Positions 33,861-43,070 of a stretch of DNA of 64,000 bases are shown one piece after another (position 1 is the stretch's first letter; every line of letters starts with the position of its first letter). The stretch is from an uncultured Rhodocyclaceae bacterium (GTDB taxonomy: Bacteria > Pseudomonadota > Gammaproteobacteria > Burkholderiales > Rhodocyclaceae). The DNA lies in contig CAKQRL010000005.1 of the NCBI GenBank assembly GCA_934271525.1, positions 1-64,000 of the forward strand, in the 5' to 3' direction. The position numbers and the translations under genes were made by a program. Under the pieces are notes generated by a model that had not been told where the DNA came from, searched no databases, and was given only the letters and a program-made list of their open reading frames with translations.

Positions 33861-35021
33861 ATGCAAAAGAAAGTAATCGCATTAGCTGTTGCTGGCTTGG
33901 TTTCCGCCGGCGCTTATGCACAATCTAACGTTCAAATTTATGGTGTTGTGGATTATGGCTACACCTACCGCACCGACATTTTGGATAGCGCCGATGGCAA
34001 AGCCCCTAATCACGCCAAATCCCAAGGCAAAATTGATGCTGGCCAATCCGCTGGCAACCGTTTGGGCTTCAAAGGTGTGGAAGATATCGGCAATGGTTTA
34101 AAAGCCGTGTTTGTGTTGGAACGTGGTTTTAACTTGGATACCGGCACGGACAGAAATGGCTTCAACCGCCAAGCTTATGTTGGTTTGGCTGGCGACTTCG
34201 GCACCTTGGCTGGCGGTCGCATTTACACGCCTTACTACAACTTGTTGTCTTCCGTTGATCCTTTTGGTGGCGCTTCCATCGGCACCTACCAAAACGTGAA
34301 AAGCGACGTGAACGCTTTGTTTGACCCCGTTCGTGTGAACAACACCGTGGCTTACATTTCCCCGAACTGGAATGGTTTGAGCTTTGTGGCAGCTTATTCC
34401 AACAATGCTTTGGATGATGATGGTTTCAAAACTGTTGCAGTGGCTGGTGCTAACGGCACTACAACAAACGAAACCCGTTTCACCAATGGTGCTGACAACA
34501 ACGTCTACACTGTTGCTGCCAACTTGGCGGGCGACAGCTACATGGTTGGTTTGTCCTACCACCACATCAATGCCGGCTCTACTCTTCCCACTGTTAAAGG
34601 TGTTGACAATGTGAGCTTGGGTGGCACTTATGACTTCGGCGCTGCCAAAGTGGCTGCCTTCTGGTCTTGGGACAAATTGAGCTTTGAAGACGGTTTCAAA
34701 ACGGACGATATTGACCAAAACAACTTTATGTTGGGTGCCACTGTTCCTTTTGGCAAACAAGCTGTGCAAGCCTCCTTCAACTACTCCTTGGGTGATGACA
34801 ACTACGGCGATGCTTGGCAGTTGGCTTTGGGTTACACCTACAATTTCAGCAAACGCACCAACTTCTACGCCATCTACTCCTTCATCGACAATGATGATGC
34901 AGAGTTGAATGCACAGAAAGTAGTTACCAAAGCTGGTCGTAATGCTGTAACGAATGATTCCTCCAACTTGGGTGGCGTTTACCAACAAGCCTTCCAATTG
35001 GGCATCAAACATTCTTTCTAA
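33861..35021 (+). CDS. Outer membrane porin 2 (major)
   Basis: The 386-residue porin has a signal peptide cleaved after AYAQ, mature start SNVQIYGVVDYGYTYRTDI, L3 segment YTPYYNLLSSVDPFGG and C-terminal Phe (IKHSF). Codon usage is strongly biased to AAC, GAC, TTC, TCC and GGT, unlike its neighbours, marking it as the most highly expressed porin here. AGGAG precedes the ATG. Large blocks are shared with porin 3, for example the 22 or so residues after YRTDILD, while the predicted loops differ. Confidence 0.95.
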   Translation: MQKKVIALAVAGLVSAGAYAQSNVQIYGVVDYGYTYRTDILDSADGKAPNHAKSQGKIDAGQSAGNRLGFKGVEDIGNGLKAVFVLERGFNLDTGTDRNGFNRQAYVGLAGDFGTLAGGRIYTPYYNLLSSVDPFGGASIGTYQNVKSDVNALFDPVRVNNTVAYISPNWNGLSFVAAYSNNALDDDGFKTVAVAGANGTTTNETRFTNGADNNVYTVAANLAGDSYMVGLSYHHINAGSTLPTVKGVDNVSLGGTYDFGAAKVAAFWSWDKLSFEDGFKTDDIDQNNFMLGATVPFGKQAVQASFNYSLGDDNYGDAWQLALGYTYNFSKRTNFYAIYSFIDNDDAELNAQKVVTKAGRNAVTNDSSNLGGVYQQAFQLGIKHSF

Positions 35022-35040
35022 GAAGTTGATCTCTTAAAGG

Positions 35041-35072
35041 AACGGAATGCTTTTTGGCGTTCCGTTTTTTTT
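35041..35072 (+). terminator. Terminator after porin 2
   Basis: AACGGAATGC, loop TTTTTG, GCGTTCCGTT with one G-T pair, then T8. Confidence 0.85.
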
Positions 35073-35101
35073 CACTCCAACAATTTTTTTAAGGATACAC
35101 G

Positions 35102-36274
35102 ATGAAAAAGAAAACTCTTGTTTTGGCGCTTTCCGCTTTGGCGGCAAGTTCTGCTTTTGCACAATCCAATGTGCAAATTTATGGCGTGGTGGATTATGGC
35201 TACTCCTACCGCACCGACATTTTGGATAGCGCCGATGGCAAAGCGCCTAATCACGCCAAATCCCAAGGCAAAATTGATTCTGGGTTGGATTTGGGCAACC
35301 GCTTGGGCTTTAAAGGTGTGGAAGAAATCGGCAACGGCTTAAAAGCCGTGTTTGTGTTGGAACGTGGCTTTGCGTTGGACACAGGCGCTGACAATGACGG
35401 CTTCAACCGCCAAGCTTATGTTGGTTTGGCTGGCGACTGGGGCACCTTGGCTGGCGGTCGCATTTATACGCCTTATTACAACTTGTTGTCTTCCGTTGAC
35501 CCATTTGGCGATGGCACGGTTGGGCAATATTCCAATATCAAAGGCGATGCCTTGGATGAAGCTGGCGTTCTTTTTAACCCCGTGCGTGTGAACAACACCA
35601 TTGCTTACATTTCACCCACTTGGAGCGGTTTGAGCTTTGTGGCGGCTTATTCCAACAATGCTTTGGCTGATGATGGTTTCAAAACGGTTGAAGTAACTGA
35701 TGCTACTAACAACACCACAAAAAACGAAATTCGCTACACCAACGGCGGTGATAACAACGTGGCAACCATTGCCGCTAATTTGACGGGCGACAATTATTTG
35801 TTGGGTTTGACTTACCACCGCATCAATTTGGGTTCTGTTATCGGCGGCAAAGCGGTGGATAACGTGAGCTTGGGCGGCACTTATGATTTTGGTATGGCAA
35901 AAGTTGCGGCTTTTTGGTCTTGGGACAAATTGAGCTTTGATGCCGCAGATTCAAAAGACATTGACCAAAACAACTTTATGTTGGGCGCCACTGTTCCTTT
36001 TGGCAAACAAGCGGTAAAAGCTTCTTTCAACTATTCCAAGGGTGATAGCAACGCTTATGGCGATGCTTGGCAGTTGGCTTTGGGTTACACCTACAATTTG
36101 AGCAAACGCACCAACTTCTACGCTGTCTATTCTTTCATTGACAACGACAATGAAGAGTTGAATGCACAGAAAGAAGTTACCAAAGCAGCTCGTAAGGCTG
36201 TTGTGGGCGACTCGTCCAATTCTGGCGGCGTTTACCAACAAGCCTTCCAATTGGGCATTACACACCGTTTTTAA
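35102..36274 (+). CDS. Outer membrane porin 3
   Basis: A 390-residue paralogue of porin 2 placed 80 bp downstream. Signal peptide ends SSAFAQ; the mature start is nearly identical to porin 2 through GKAPNHAKSQGKID. It ends in Phe (ITHRF). Most differences lie in predicted surface loops, for example VTDATNNTTKNEIRYTN against the corresponding loop of porin 2. Codon use is less biased than in porin 2, suggesting lower expression. Separate terminators on either side indicate its own transcription unit, though no clear promoter is visible in the short gap. Confidence 0.95.
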   Translation: MKKKTLVLALSALAASSAFAQSNVQIYGVVDYGYSYRTDILDSADGKAPNHAKSQGKIDSGLDLGNRLGFKGVEEIGNGLKAVFVLERGFALDTGADNDGFNRQAYVGLAGDWGTLAGGRIYTPYYNLLSSVDPFGDGTVGQYSNIKGDALDEAGVLFNPVRVNNTIAYISPTWSGLSFVAAYSNNALADDGFKTVEVTDATNNTTKNEIRYTNGGDNNVATIAANLTGDNYLLGLTYHRINLGSVIGGKAVDNVSLGGTYDFGMAKVAAFWSWDKLSFDAADSKDIDQNNFMLGATVPFGKQAVKASFNYSKGDSNAYGDAWQLALGYTYNLSKRTNFYAVYSFIDNDNEELNAQKEVTKAARKAVVGDSSNSGGVYQQAFQLGITHRF

Positions 36275-36298
36275 GAATAAGCATTTTCTGTCTCCAAG

Positions 36299-36328
36299 AA
36301 AAAGGAATGCCAAGCATTCCTTTTTTTT
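36299..36328 (+). terminator. Terminator after porin 3
   Basis: AAAAAGGAATGC, loop CAA, GCATTCCTTTTT and further T. It is followed at once by element E18. Confidence 0.9.
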
Positions 36329-36342
36329 GTTTAAAAATCGGC

Positions 36343-36403
36343 GATTTTCCACGGTAAACCGTTAATTTTTTTGAAAATTTTTTAAGGTTTACCGTGGATT
36401 TTT
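36343..36403. repeat. Palindromic element E18 (inward arm pair)
   Basis: Arms ATTTTCCACGGTAAACC and GGTTTACCGTGGATTTTT with core AATTTTTTTGAAAATTTTTT. It lies between convergent porin 3 and mutS although porin 3 already has its own terminator. Confidence 0.92.
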
Positions 36404-38966
36404 ATGTTTTCAAACGTTTTTGCAAATCAAACAAAAAATTGAGCGCCGCTTTTGGCGTCATATCGTTTAAAGACAAATTGCGCAACTCGGTGATAATCGG
36501 CGGTTCGGCAAGGTTTGGCACACAATCCAACAAATCGCCTTGGTGCAGGTTAATTTGTTGTTTTTCTAATTCTTTTGAATAACGCCTTGCGTCTTTTAAC
36601 ACCGCCGCAGGCATTCCCGACAAACCTGCTACTTCAATGCCGTAACTTTTATTTGCTGGGCCATTTTTGAGCTGGTGCAAAAAAACGATTTTGTCCTGCG
36701 TTTTCACAGCGCCCAAATGCACATTGGCAAGCGGTTTATAAAACTGCGCCAAGTCGGTTAATTCAAAATAATGTGTGGCAAAAAGCGCAAGGCTTTTGTT
36801 CTTTTTGAGCAAATAAGTCAAAATGGCTTTTGCCAAAGCCAAGCCATCCAAGGTTGCCGTGCCACGGCCAATTTCATCCATCAACACCAAGCTATGCGCA
36901 TTGGCTGAACGCAAAATTGCGGCGGCTTCGGTCATTTCCACCATAAAAGTGGATTGCCCGCTTGCCAAATCGTCTGAGGCACCAATGCGGGTAAAAATGT
37001 GGTCAATGGGGCCAATTTTGGCAGCCGTTGCAGGCACAAAAGCGCCAATTTTGGCAAGTAATACAATCAGCGCCACTTGGCGCATATAAGTGGATTTGCC
37101 GCCCATATTGGGGCCAGTAATTAAAAGCATTTGGCGGTTTTGGTTGAGCAGAACATCGTTTTTAATAAAGGCATCGTTTTGTCGCCTGCGTTCTGATTCC
37201 ACCACAGGGTGGCGTGCGCCTTCTATTTGTATTTGAATATCATCCACAAAAATCGGGCGTGTCCATTGAAAATACTGCGCCGTTTGCGCCAACGCCAAAA
37301 GTGTGTCCAACTCTGCCAAGGCTTTTGCCGCTTTGTTCAACGGGTTGATAAAGGGTTTTAATTTTTCCAAAATCGCCTCGTATAAAACCCGCTCACGCAT
37401 TAAAGCACGGGATTTTGCCGACAAGGCTTTGTCTTCAAAACTTTTTAATTCTGGCGTAATAAAGCGCTCGGCGTTTTTAAGCGTGGAGCGGCGCTGATAA
37501 TCCAAAGGCACTTTGGCGGCTGCGGCTTTGCCCACTTCAATATAAAAGCCGTGCACACGGTTGTATTCCACTTTTAAGTTGGCTATTCCCGTGCGTTTTT
37601 GTTCGGATTTTTCTAATTGCAACAAAAAATCGCCGTGGTTTTCGTTTAATGCACGGCATTCGTCTAATTCTTTATCAACGCCTGCCGCAATCACGCCGCC
37701 ATCGCGCAAAAAAGCGGCGGGTTCATCGGCAATTTGGTTTAATAAGTTGAAAACTGCCGATGGCACATTTAAGGATTCTTTGATGTTTTGAAAAATCGCA
37801 GGCATTGCGGGCAAACGGTTTTGGAAAATTTCCAAACGCTTCAAACTTTCTTTTAAACCCGACAAATCCCGCGGGCGCGCATTTTTCAAGGCTATGCGTG
37901 CGGCAATGCGTTCAATATCCGCCAAACCTTTGAATGCTTGGTTGAGAATGTCAAAAATAGAATTGTTTAAAAAATAATCAATGGCTTCGTGGCGTGCGAT
38001 GGCTTCTTCAATGTTGCGTTTGGGGTGTTGCAAAAGTTGGCGCAAAAAACGCGAACCCGCATTGGTTTGGCATTTGTCCAATAGCGAAAACAAAGTGGGC
38101 GATTTTTCGCCGCGCAAGGTTTCGGTTAATTCCAAATTGCGCCGTGTTGAAAAATCCAAGCCCAAATATTCGGATTCTGCTTCAAAAGCCATTCCATCAA
38201 TGTGGGATAACTCTTGCTTTTGCGTTAAACGCGCGTAATAAATCAGCGCGCCAGTGGCAGCAATCGCCGCATTGTGGCCGTTTAAACCAAAAACGTTTAA
38301 ATCTTTAACGCGAAATTGTTCACATAAAAGTCGACTTGCCGATTCCACTTCAAAATGCCACGGGGCAATTTTCTTTTTGGCAAAGCGCCACGCCACAAAT
38401 TTTTCGTCCAAAAAGGCGCATTCTTCGGGATACAACACTTCGCTTGGACGAATACGAAAAAGGGCGGATTCCAAATCATCCACGGTGCATTCTTCGGCAA
38501 TCAATTCACTGCTTGCCAAATTCAAACGCGCCAAACCCAAAACCTTTCCTGCGGGAAAAATGGCAAGCAAATAAGCATTTTGGCGCTCATCTAACAGTGC
38601 GGCATCGCTAACAGTTCCGGGTGTAACAATTCTTGAAACCTTGCGTTCAATCAACCCTTTTGCATTTTCGCTAGTGCCAATTTGCTCCAAAATCACGGCT
38701 GATTCGCCCATTTTTAAGAGTCGCGCCAAATAGGTTTCCAAGTTTGTAACAGGCACGCCTGCCATTTTCACGGGAATTCCAGCGGAAAAACCGCGTTGCG
38801 TTAGTGTTAAATCCAACAACTTGGAAGCGCGCTCGGCATCTTCAAAAAACAATTCGTAAAAATCGCCCAAACGGCAAAAAAGCAAACGATCGGGATAATC
38901 CGCTTTGGTCGACAAATATTGACGAATAATCGGCGTGTGGGAAGACAAATCGGGCTTTTTTTTCAT
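36402..38966 (-). CDS. mutS: DNA mismatch repair protein MutS
   Basis: MutS, 854 residues, near the 853 of E. coli. The mismatch-reading Phe-x-Glu is in GDFYELFFEDA at about residue 36. The ATPase has Walker A TGPNMGGKSTYMRQ, a Ser/Thr-rich DDLASGQSTFMVEM, Walker B SLVLMDEIGRGTATLDG and FATHYFELTDL. It recognises mismatches and recruits MutL; its activity would affect slippage rates at the poly-C tracts in this window. The ATG at 38966 opens MKKKPDLSSHTPII. Its 3' end meets element E18. Confidence 0.97.
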   Translation of the reverse strand: MKKKPDLSSHTPIIRQYLSTKADYPDRLLFCRLGDFYELFFEDAERASKLLDLTLTQRGFSAGIPVKMAGVPVTNLETYLARLLKMGESAVILEQIGTSENAKGLIERKVSRIVTPGTVSDAALLDERQNAYLLAIFPAGKVLGLARLNLASSELIAEECTVDDLESALFRIRPSEVLYPEECAFLDEKFVAWRFAKKKIAPWHFEVESASRLLCEQFRVKDLNVFGLNGHNAAIAATGALIYYARLTQKQELSHIDGMAFEAESEYLGLDFSTRRNLELTETLRGEKSPTLFSLLDKCQTNAGSRFLRQLLQHPKRNIEEAIARHEAIDYFLNNSIFDILNQAFKGLADIERIAARIALKNARPRDLSGLKESLKRLEIFQNRLPAMPAIFQNIKESLNVPSAVFNLLNQIADEPAAFLRDGGVIAAGVDKELDECRALNENHGDFLLQLEKSEQKRTGIANLKVEYNRVHGFYIEVGKAAAAKVPLDYQRRSTLKNAERFITPELKSFEDKALSAKSRALMRERVLYEAILEKLKPFINPLNKAAKALAELDTLLALAQTAQYFQWTRPIFVDDIQIQIEGARHPVVESERRRQNDAFIKNDVLLNQNRQMLLITGPNMGGKSTYMRQVALIVLLAKIGAFVPATAAKIGPIDHIFTRIGASDDLASGQSTFMVEMTEAAAILRSANAHSLVLMDEIGRGTATLDGLALAKAILTYLLKKNKSLALFATHYFELTDLAQFYKPLANVHLGAVKTQDKIVFLHQLKNGPANKSYGIEVAGLSGMPAAVLKDARRYSKELEKQQINLHQGDLLDCVPNLAEPPIITELRNLSLNDMTPKAALNFLFDLQKRLKT

Positions 38967-39026
38967 CGTGCGAAAATGGCGTAAAAAAACAATGATTTTA
39001 ACGTTTTAAAAAAACTGAAAATCGCA

Positions 39027-39043
39027 ATTTTCCACGGTCAACG
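39027..39043. repeat. Element E19, left arm with core
   Basis: ATTTTCCACGGTCAACG followed by AAATTTTTTTGTAAAA; no right arm. It lies between the divergent mutS and FHA genes, 45 bp before the FHA start. Confidence 0.8.
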
Positions 39044-39088
39044 CCAAATTTTTTTGTAAAATACGAAATCTAACTTGGAAGGTGTGCA

Positions 39089-39964
39089 ATGCCAAAGCTG
39101 ATTGTCTCCATGGACGGACTCGTTTTAAACGAATTTGATTTAACGCAAGGGCGTGTGAAGCTCGGGCGCGCCGCCAGCAACGACATTCGCTTGGATAACC
39201 GCGCCGTATCTTCTGAACACTTGCGCATTTTTTGGGACGGCACGCGCTCTTATGTGGTGGAAGATTTGGACAGCACCAACGGCACCACTTTAAACGGTCA
39301 GCGCATTACCAAACGCCATTTGGTTAATAACGATGTGATTGGCGTTGGCAAATATTGCATTAAATTTGTAATGGACGAAGATTTTGACCAAAACAAATTA
39401 ACCGCACAAGGAATGACCTTTGAAAAAACAAGCGTGGAAGAAGTAATTGCCGCCCAAAAAAAAGAACAAGCACAACGCAAACGGCGTGAAAAAAAAGAAG
39501 AAAAGAAAAAAAATGGCATTTCATTTACCACAACCTTACCGCGTTCCATCTACCAAACCCGCACGTCTTTAACGCAAACGAGTTTGTCTGATAGTTCCGT
39601 TCCCTTTACCAACACGGATTTTGAAGGGCATAAAGATTCACCACACACCACTGCCGCATTAGAGTCTGAAAAAGAATCGCTTGAAAAAGAAGAAACCCCA
39701 TTGCCGCAAGCGCGCGTGCGTTTGATTCATGGTGAAATTATCGGCAAAGAAGTGCCTATTGACGGCAAAAAACCCGTGCGCATTGGCAGGGCTGGGCACG
39801 TTGCACGCATTATTTTGGACAACGGCGCTTGGTTTTTAATGCGCGAACAAGGCGGCATTCCGGCAATTAACGGCGTGGCTATTAACTTGCAACATCCGCA
39901 CCCTTTAAAACACGGTGACCACATCTCTGTTGGTGGGCTTTTGTTGCAATTTCTCAACGATTGA
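39089..39964 (+). CDS. FHA-domain protein
   Basis: A cytoplasmic protein of 291 residues. The N-terminal FHA domain (about 1-95) has the phosphothreonine-binding motifs LGRAASNDI, SSEHLRI and DLDSTNGTTLNG. A charged Lys/Arg/Glu segment (about 120-145) and a Ser/Thr-rich linker follow. A second FHA-like fold closes the protein (RIGRAGHVARIIL, INGVAINLQHPHPLKHGD) but lacks the full SxxH. FHA domains read Ser/Thr phosphorylation; the PP2C phosphatase gene 3.1 kb away is a plausible functional partner. The stop overlaps the thiL start by one base (TGATG). Confidence 0.88.
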   Translation: MPKLIVSMDGLVLNEFDLTQGRVKLGRAASNDIRLDNRAVSSEHLRIFWDGTRSYVVEDLDSTNGTTLNGQRITKRHLVNNDVIGVGKYCIKFVMDEDFDQNKLTAQGMTFEKTSVEEVIAAQKKEQAQRKRREKKEEKKKNGISFTTTLPRSIYQTRTSLTQTSLSDSSVPFTNTDFEGHKDSPHTTAALESEKESLEKEETPLPQARVRLIHGEIIGKEVPIDGKKPVRIGRAGHVARIILDNGAWFLMREQGGIPAINGVAINLQHPHPLKHGDHISVGGLLLQFLND

Positions 39965-40959
39965 TGGAATTTGAACTCATTCGCCGTTATTTTAAAAACG
40001 CCACGCTTGGCAATTCGGGCGCGGGCGTTTTGGTTGGCATTGGCGATGATTGCGCTGTTTTAAAAACCGATTCTTCAAAACACCTTTGCATTTCCACCGA
40101 TACGCTGATTTGCGGCACGCATTTTTTGGAAAACGATGACCCTTTTTTGCTTGGTTGGAAAGCGCTGGCTGTTAATTTATCCGACTGCGCCGCAAGCGGC
40201 GCCACGCCGCGCTGGGCATTGTTGGCGATGAGCATTCCTTGTGCTGATAATCTTTGGCAAAGGCGCATTGCCGAATTTTCAAAAGGTTTTTTAAAATGCG
40301 CCAAAAGTTTTGATGTGGCGTTGATTGGCGGGGACACAACGCGCGGTTGTTGGACAATCACCGTAACCATTTTGGGCGAGGCAAAATCGCCAATTTTGCG
40401 CAGTGGTGCACAAATAAAAGACGATATTTGGTTATCGGGCGAAATTGGTTGGGCGGCGTGTGGTTTGGATTTGAAGTTGAATCCGCAATCGGCGGTTCAT
40501 CTTTTATCAAAAGATTTAAAAGAAAAAGCCTTTTGCCACTTGCACCAACCTTTTCCACGCGTGAAATTGGGCGAAGCTTTGCAAAATCTTGCCACTTCGG
40601 CAATTGATTTGTCGGATGGTTTGATGGGCGATTTGCGCCATATTTGTGCAGAATCAAAATGCAGTGCGCATTTGGCTTTGAAGCATTTTCCGCAGACTTT
40701 GTTAAAAAATTTGCCGCGCGATTTGGCTTTGCAAAAAATGTTTTCATGCGGAGAAGATTACGAATTGCTTTTTTCAGCGCCAAAATCCGCACGCCGTGCG
40801 ATTGTTAACATTGGACAATCTCTTCAAACGCCGCTTTTTAGAATTGGTTGTTTTGAAGAATTATCGGAATCACCAATTTTTTTAATGGATGAAAACGGGC
40901 AGAATATTGCCCAAAACTTTCAAGGTTTTGAGCATTTTTCCACGGTAAACCAAAAATAA
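39964..40959 (+). CDS. thiL: Thiamine-monophosphate kinase
   Basis: ThiL makes thiamine diphosphate from the monophosphate. Motifs: GIGDDCAVL near residue 24, STDTLICGTHF, NLSDCAASGATPRWALLA, GGDTTRG, SAIDLSDGLMGDL and SCGEDYELLF. The ATG at 39964 overlaps the FHA stop codon, so translation is coupled. At 331 residues it has the usual length. Its last residues (STVNQK) are encoded by element arm E20. Confidence 0.95.
   Translation: MEFELIRRYFKNATLGNSGAGVLVGIGDDCAVLKTDSSKHLCISTDTLICGTHFLENDDPFLLGWKALAVNLSDCAASGATPRWALLAMSIPCADNLWQRRIAEFSKGFLKCAKSFDVALIGGDTTRGCWTITVTILGEAKSPILRSGAQIKDDIWLSGEIGWAACGLDLKLNPQSAVHLLSKDLKEKAFCHLHQPFPRVKLGEALQNLATSAIDLSDGLMGDLRHICAESKCSAHLALKHFPQTLLKNLPRDLALQKMFSCGEDYELLFSAPKSARRAIVNIGQSLQTPLFRIGCFEELSESPIFLMDENGQNIAQNFQGFEHFSTVNQK
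40934..40951. repeat. Element E20, left arm at thiL 3' end
   Basis: TTTTTCCACGGTAAACC forms the last codons of thiL, followed by AAAATAATTTTGAAAAATG, which runs into the next start codon. No right arm. Confidence 0.8.
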
Positions 40960-40968
40960 TTTTGAAAA

Positions 40969-42033
40969 ATGATAACGATTAAAACCTGTTCGCCCGATTC
41001 TGCCGCCGCTTTTTGCGCCAAAGCCAATCTTCTTTTTCCACAAAACGCCTTGCGCTATTTTGCCGCGTTTGAAAATAAAAAAATCGTGGGCGTGGCAGCT
41101 TTGCTTGCCGTGTCTAATGCCATTTGCCAAATTCCTTTGTTGTTTGTTTTGCCAAAATTTCGCGGCGCATCGGTTGGGCGCAACTTGGCAATGCGCGCCA
41201 TTGAATCCGCCCGAGAATTGCAATTTCAACGTTTGTGGATTGAAGATTTATCAGGCGCGCGCTTGGCGGAAAAACTTTTTTACGAGTTAGGATTTCAAGA
41301 AACACCGCTTGTTATTCCCAACGCGCAAAAGAAAAAGCAGTTGTGCATTGATTTGTTGGGCTGGTCAAAAAGCGAAACTTGCTCGGAAAATTTGTTTGAG
41401 TTGTTTGACTTCAACCGCGCTTGGGCAAAGCAAATGAAAAGTGCGGATGCCAATTATTTTAAAAAACTTGCCAAACTGCAAACGCCCAATTATTTGTGGA
41501 TAGGCTGCTCAGATTCGCGCGTGCCAGCCAATCAAGTGGTGGGATTGCTGCCGGGCGAATTGTTTGTGCATCGCAATATGGCAAACGTGGTGGCGCATTC
41601 GGATTTAAACGCTTTGTCGGTTATTCAATACGCCGTTGATGTGTTAAAAGTTAAACACATTATGGTGGTCGGGCATTTGGGCTGTGGCGGCGTGGCAGCG
41701 GCTCTGCACAAAAAACGTTTGGGGTTGGCAGATGTTTGGGTGCGGCACGTCAAAGACGTTTTGCAAAAACACGCGGCTTTAATTGCCAAAGCGCCACGCG
41801 CACGCCAGCACGATTTGCTTTGCCAATTAAATGTGTTGGAGCAAGTGGCTAATGTGGCGCAAACAACCGTGTTGGAAGATGCGTGGCGCAAAGGTCAAAG
41901 TGTGGCAATTCATGGATGGATTTACGATATTAAGGATGGCGAAATGCACGATTTGGCTTGCACTTTGCGTTCAAATGAAGATTTACAATCGCGCTACCGC
42001 GTGGCTTTATCCGCCATTAGCGAAAGTTTTTGA
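40969..42033 (+). CDS. Fusion of GNAT acetyltransferase and beta-carbonic anhydrase
   Basis: One uninterrupted frame of 354 residues holds two domains. Residues 1 to about 128 resemble a GNAT N-acetyltransferase: VGVAALLAVSNAICQI strands, acetyl-CoA loop KFRGASVGRNLAMRAI, and EKLFYELGFQE. After a linker of about 15 residues, residues 142-354 align with E. coli Can: zinc ligands Cys and Asp in WIGCSDSRVPA, His and Cys in VGHLGCGGV, plus GELFVHRNMANVV and HGWIYDIKDGEM. The carbonic anhydrase half interconverts CO2 and bicarbonate. No ATG starts the second half separately. What the GNAT half acetylates is unknown. Confidence 0.85.
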   Translation: MITIKTCSPDSAAAFCAKANLLFPQNALRYFAAFENKKIVGVAALLAVSNAICQIPLLFVLPKFRGASVGRNLAMRAIESARELQFQRLWIEDLSGARLAEKLFYELGFQETPLVIPNAQKKKQLCIDLLGWSKSETCSENLFELFDFNRAWAKQMKSADANYFKKLAKLQTPNYLWIGCSDSRVPANQVVGLLPGELFVHRNMANVVAHSDLNALSVIQYAVDVLKVKHIMVVGHLGCGGVAAALHKKRLGLADVWVRHVKDVLQKHAALIAKAPRARQHDLLCQLNVLEQVANVAQTTVLEDAWRKGQSVAIHGWIYDIKDGEMHDLACTLRSNEDLQSRYRVALSAISESF

Positions 42034-42053
42034 AAATTTTTGAAAATTTTGAA

Positions 42054-42070
42054 GGGTTTACCGTGGAAAA
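42054..42070. repeat. Element E21, right arm
   Basis: GGGTTTACCGTGGAAAA with GAAGGG before it. It contains the GTG start (42063) of the glycosyltransferase gene. A TTTTTGAAAA motif repeated nearly three times precedes it; the left arm is missing. Confidence 0.82.
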
Positions 42071-42995
42071 AACGCAAAAAACGCTTGCCATTTGCATTCC
42101 TTGTTGGAATGAAGAAACAACCATCGGCGCGGTTGTGCGCAATTTTAAGGCGGCTTTACCCAATGCAACCATTTACGTTTATGACAACAATTCAACCGAC
42201 CAATCAGTTGCCCTAGCGCAAGAAGCGGGCGCCATTGTGCGCTTTGAAACGCGCCAAGGCAAAGGCAATGTGGTGCGCACAATGTTTCGCGAAATTGAAG
42301 CGGATATTTATTTGTTGGTTGATGCAGACGGTCAGCAAGATGCCAAAGATGCCCAGCGCTTGATTGAAGCAGTGGCAAACGGCAGCGCGGATATGGCAAT
42401 TGGCGATCGTTTGTCTTCTTCTTATTTTGAAACGCAACCGCGCGCTTTTCATAATGCGGGCAATCGCTTGGTGCGGTTTTTGGTGAATCGCCTTTTTCAT
42501 TCCAATATCCACGATATGATGACGGGCTACCGCGCATTTTCGCGCGATTTTGTAAAAAACTTCCCCGCATTGTCGCCCGGTTTTGAAATTGAAACGGAGA
42601 TGACCATTCACGCCGTTGACCACCATTTTAAAATTGTGGAAATGCCGGTGATTTTTCATAACCGACCCAATGGTAATGCTTCCAAACTCAGCACTTTTCG
42701 CGATGGTTTTAAGGTGTTGAAAACCATCGCTGTGTTATTCAAAAACTACAAACCGATGGCGTTTTTTAGCATTTTGGCGGGGCTAACGGCGCTATTGGCT
42801 TTGATTTTGGGCGTGCCGGTTTTGGAAGAATATTTTTTAACAGGTTTGGCGCCGCGCCTGCCGCGCTTGATTGCCGCAGGCGTGTTGGTGATGATGTCGC
42901 TTTTGTTGCTTTCGGTTGGCGTGATTTTGGATGTGATTTTGCACTTGCACCATCAAGATTTTGAAATGTGGTTGCGCCGCAACCGCAAACCTTAA
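42063..42995 (+). CDS. Polyprenyl-phosphate glycosyltransferase (GT2, DPM-like)
   Basis: About 310 residues. The GT2 catalytic domain (about 1-220) has ICIPCWNEETTIGAVV, YVYDNNSTDQS, the DxD-type metal site LLVDADGQQD and MMTGYRAFSRDF. Two C-terminal membrane helices follow (FFSILAGLTALLALILGV and LIAAGVLVMMSLLLLSVGVILD). Such enzymes pass a sugar to undecaprenyl or dolichyl phosphate for export. I place the start at GTG 42063, which has GAAGGG six bases upstream. The TTG at 42030 would add residues encoded by repeat sequence. Confidence 0.85.
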   Translation: MEKTQKTLAICIPCWNEETTIGAVVRNFKAALPNATIYVYDNNSTDQSVALAQEAGAIVRFETRQGKGNVVRTMFREIEADIYLLVDADGQQDAKDAQRLIEAVANGSADMAIGDRLSSSYFETQPRAFHNAGNRLVRFLVNRLFHSNIHDMMTGYRAFSRDFVKNFPALSPGFEIETEMTIHAVDHHFKIVEMPVIFHNRPNGNASKLSTFRDGFKVLKTIAVLFKNYKPMAFFSILAGLTALLALILGVPVLEEYFLTGLAPRLPRLIAAGVLVMMSLLLLSVGVILDVILHLHHQDFEMWLRRNRKP

Positions 42996-43010
42996 ACCTT
43001 AAAAATGGCT

Positions 43011-43070
43011 ATTTTCCACGGTAAACATCAATTTTTTTTGAAAAAAAGAATCGGTTTACCGTGGATTTTT
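43011..43070. repeat. Palindromic element E22 (inward arm pair)
   Basis: Arms ATTTTCCACGGTAAAC and GGTTTACCGTGGATTTTT with core ATTTTTTTTG-A7. Lies between convergent glycosyltransferase and phosphatase genes. Confidence 0.92.

Noticed and set aside
34098..35012. Long open frame (304 codons) on the minus strand opposite porin 2
   Set aside because: It is a shadow of the strongly codon-biased porin gene; no ribosome binding site, and the protein has no family features.
36299..36403. Element E18 as the only terminator of porin 3
   Set aside because: A separate canonical hairpin with T tract stands just before it, so the element is an additional structure.
38479..38486. TCCACGGT inside mutS
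   Set aside because: Only the 8-base core matches and the next bases are GCAT instead of MAAC; about this many chance hits are expected.
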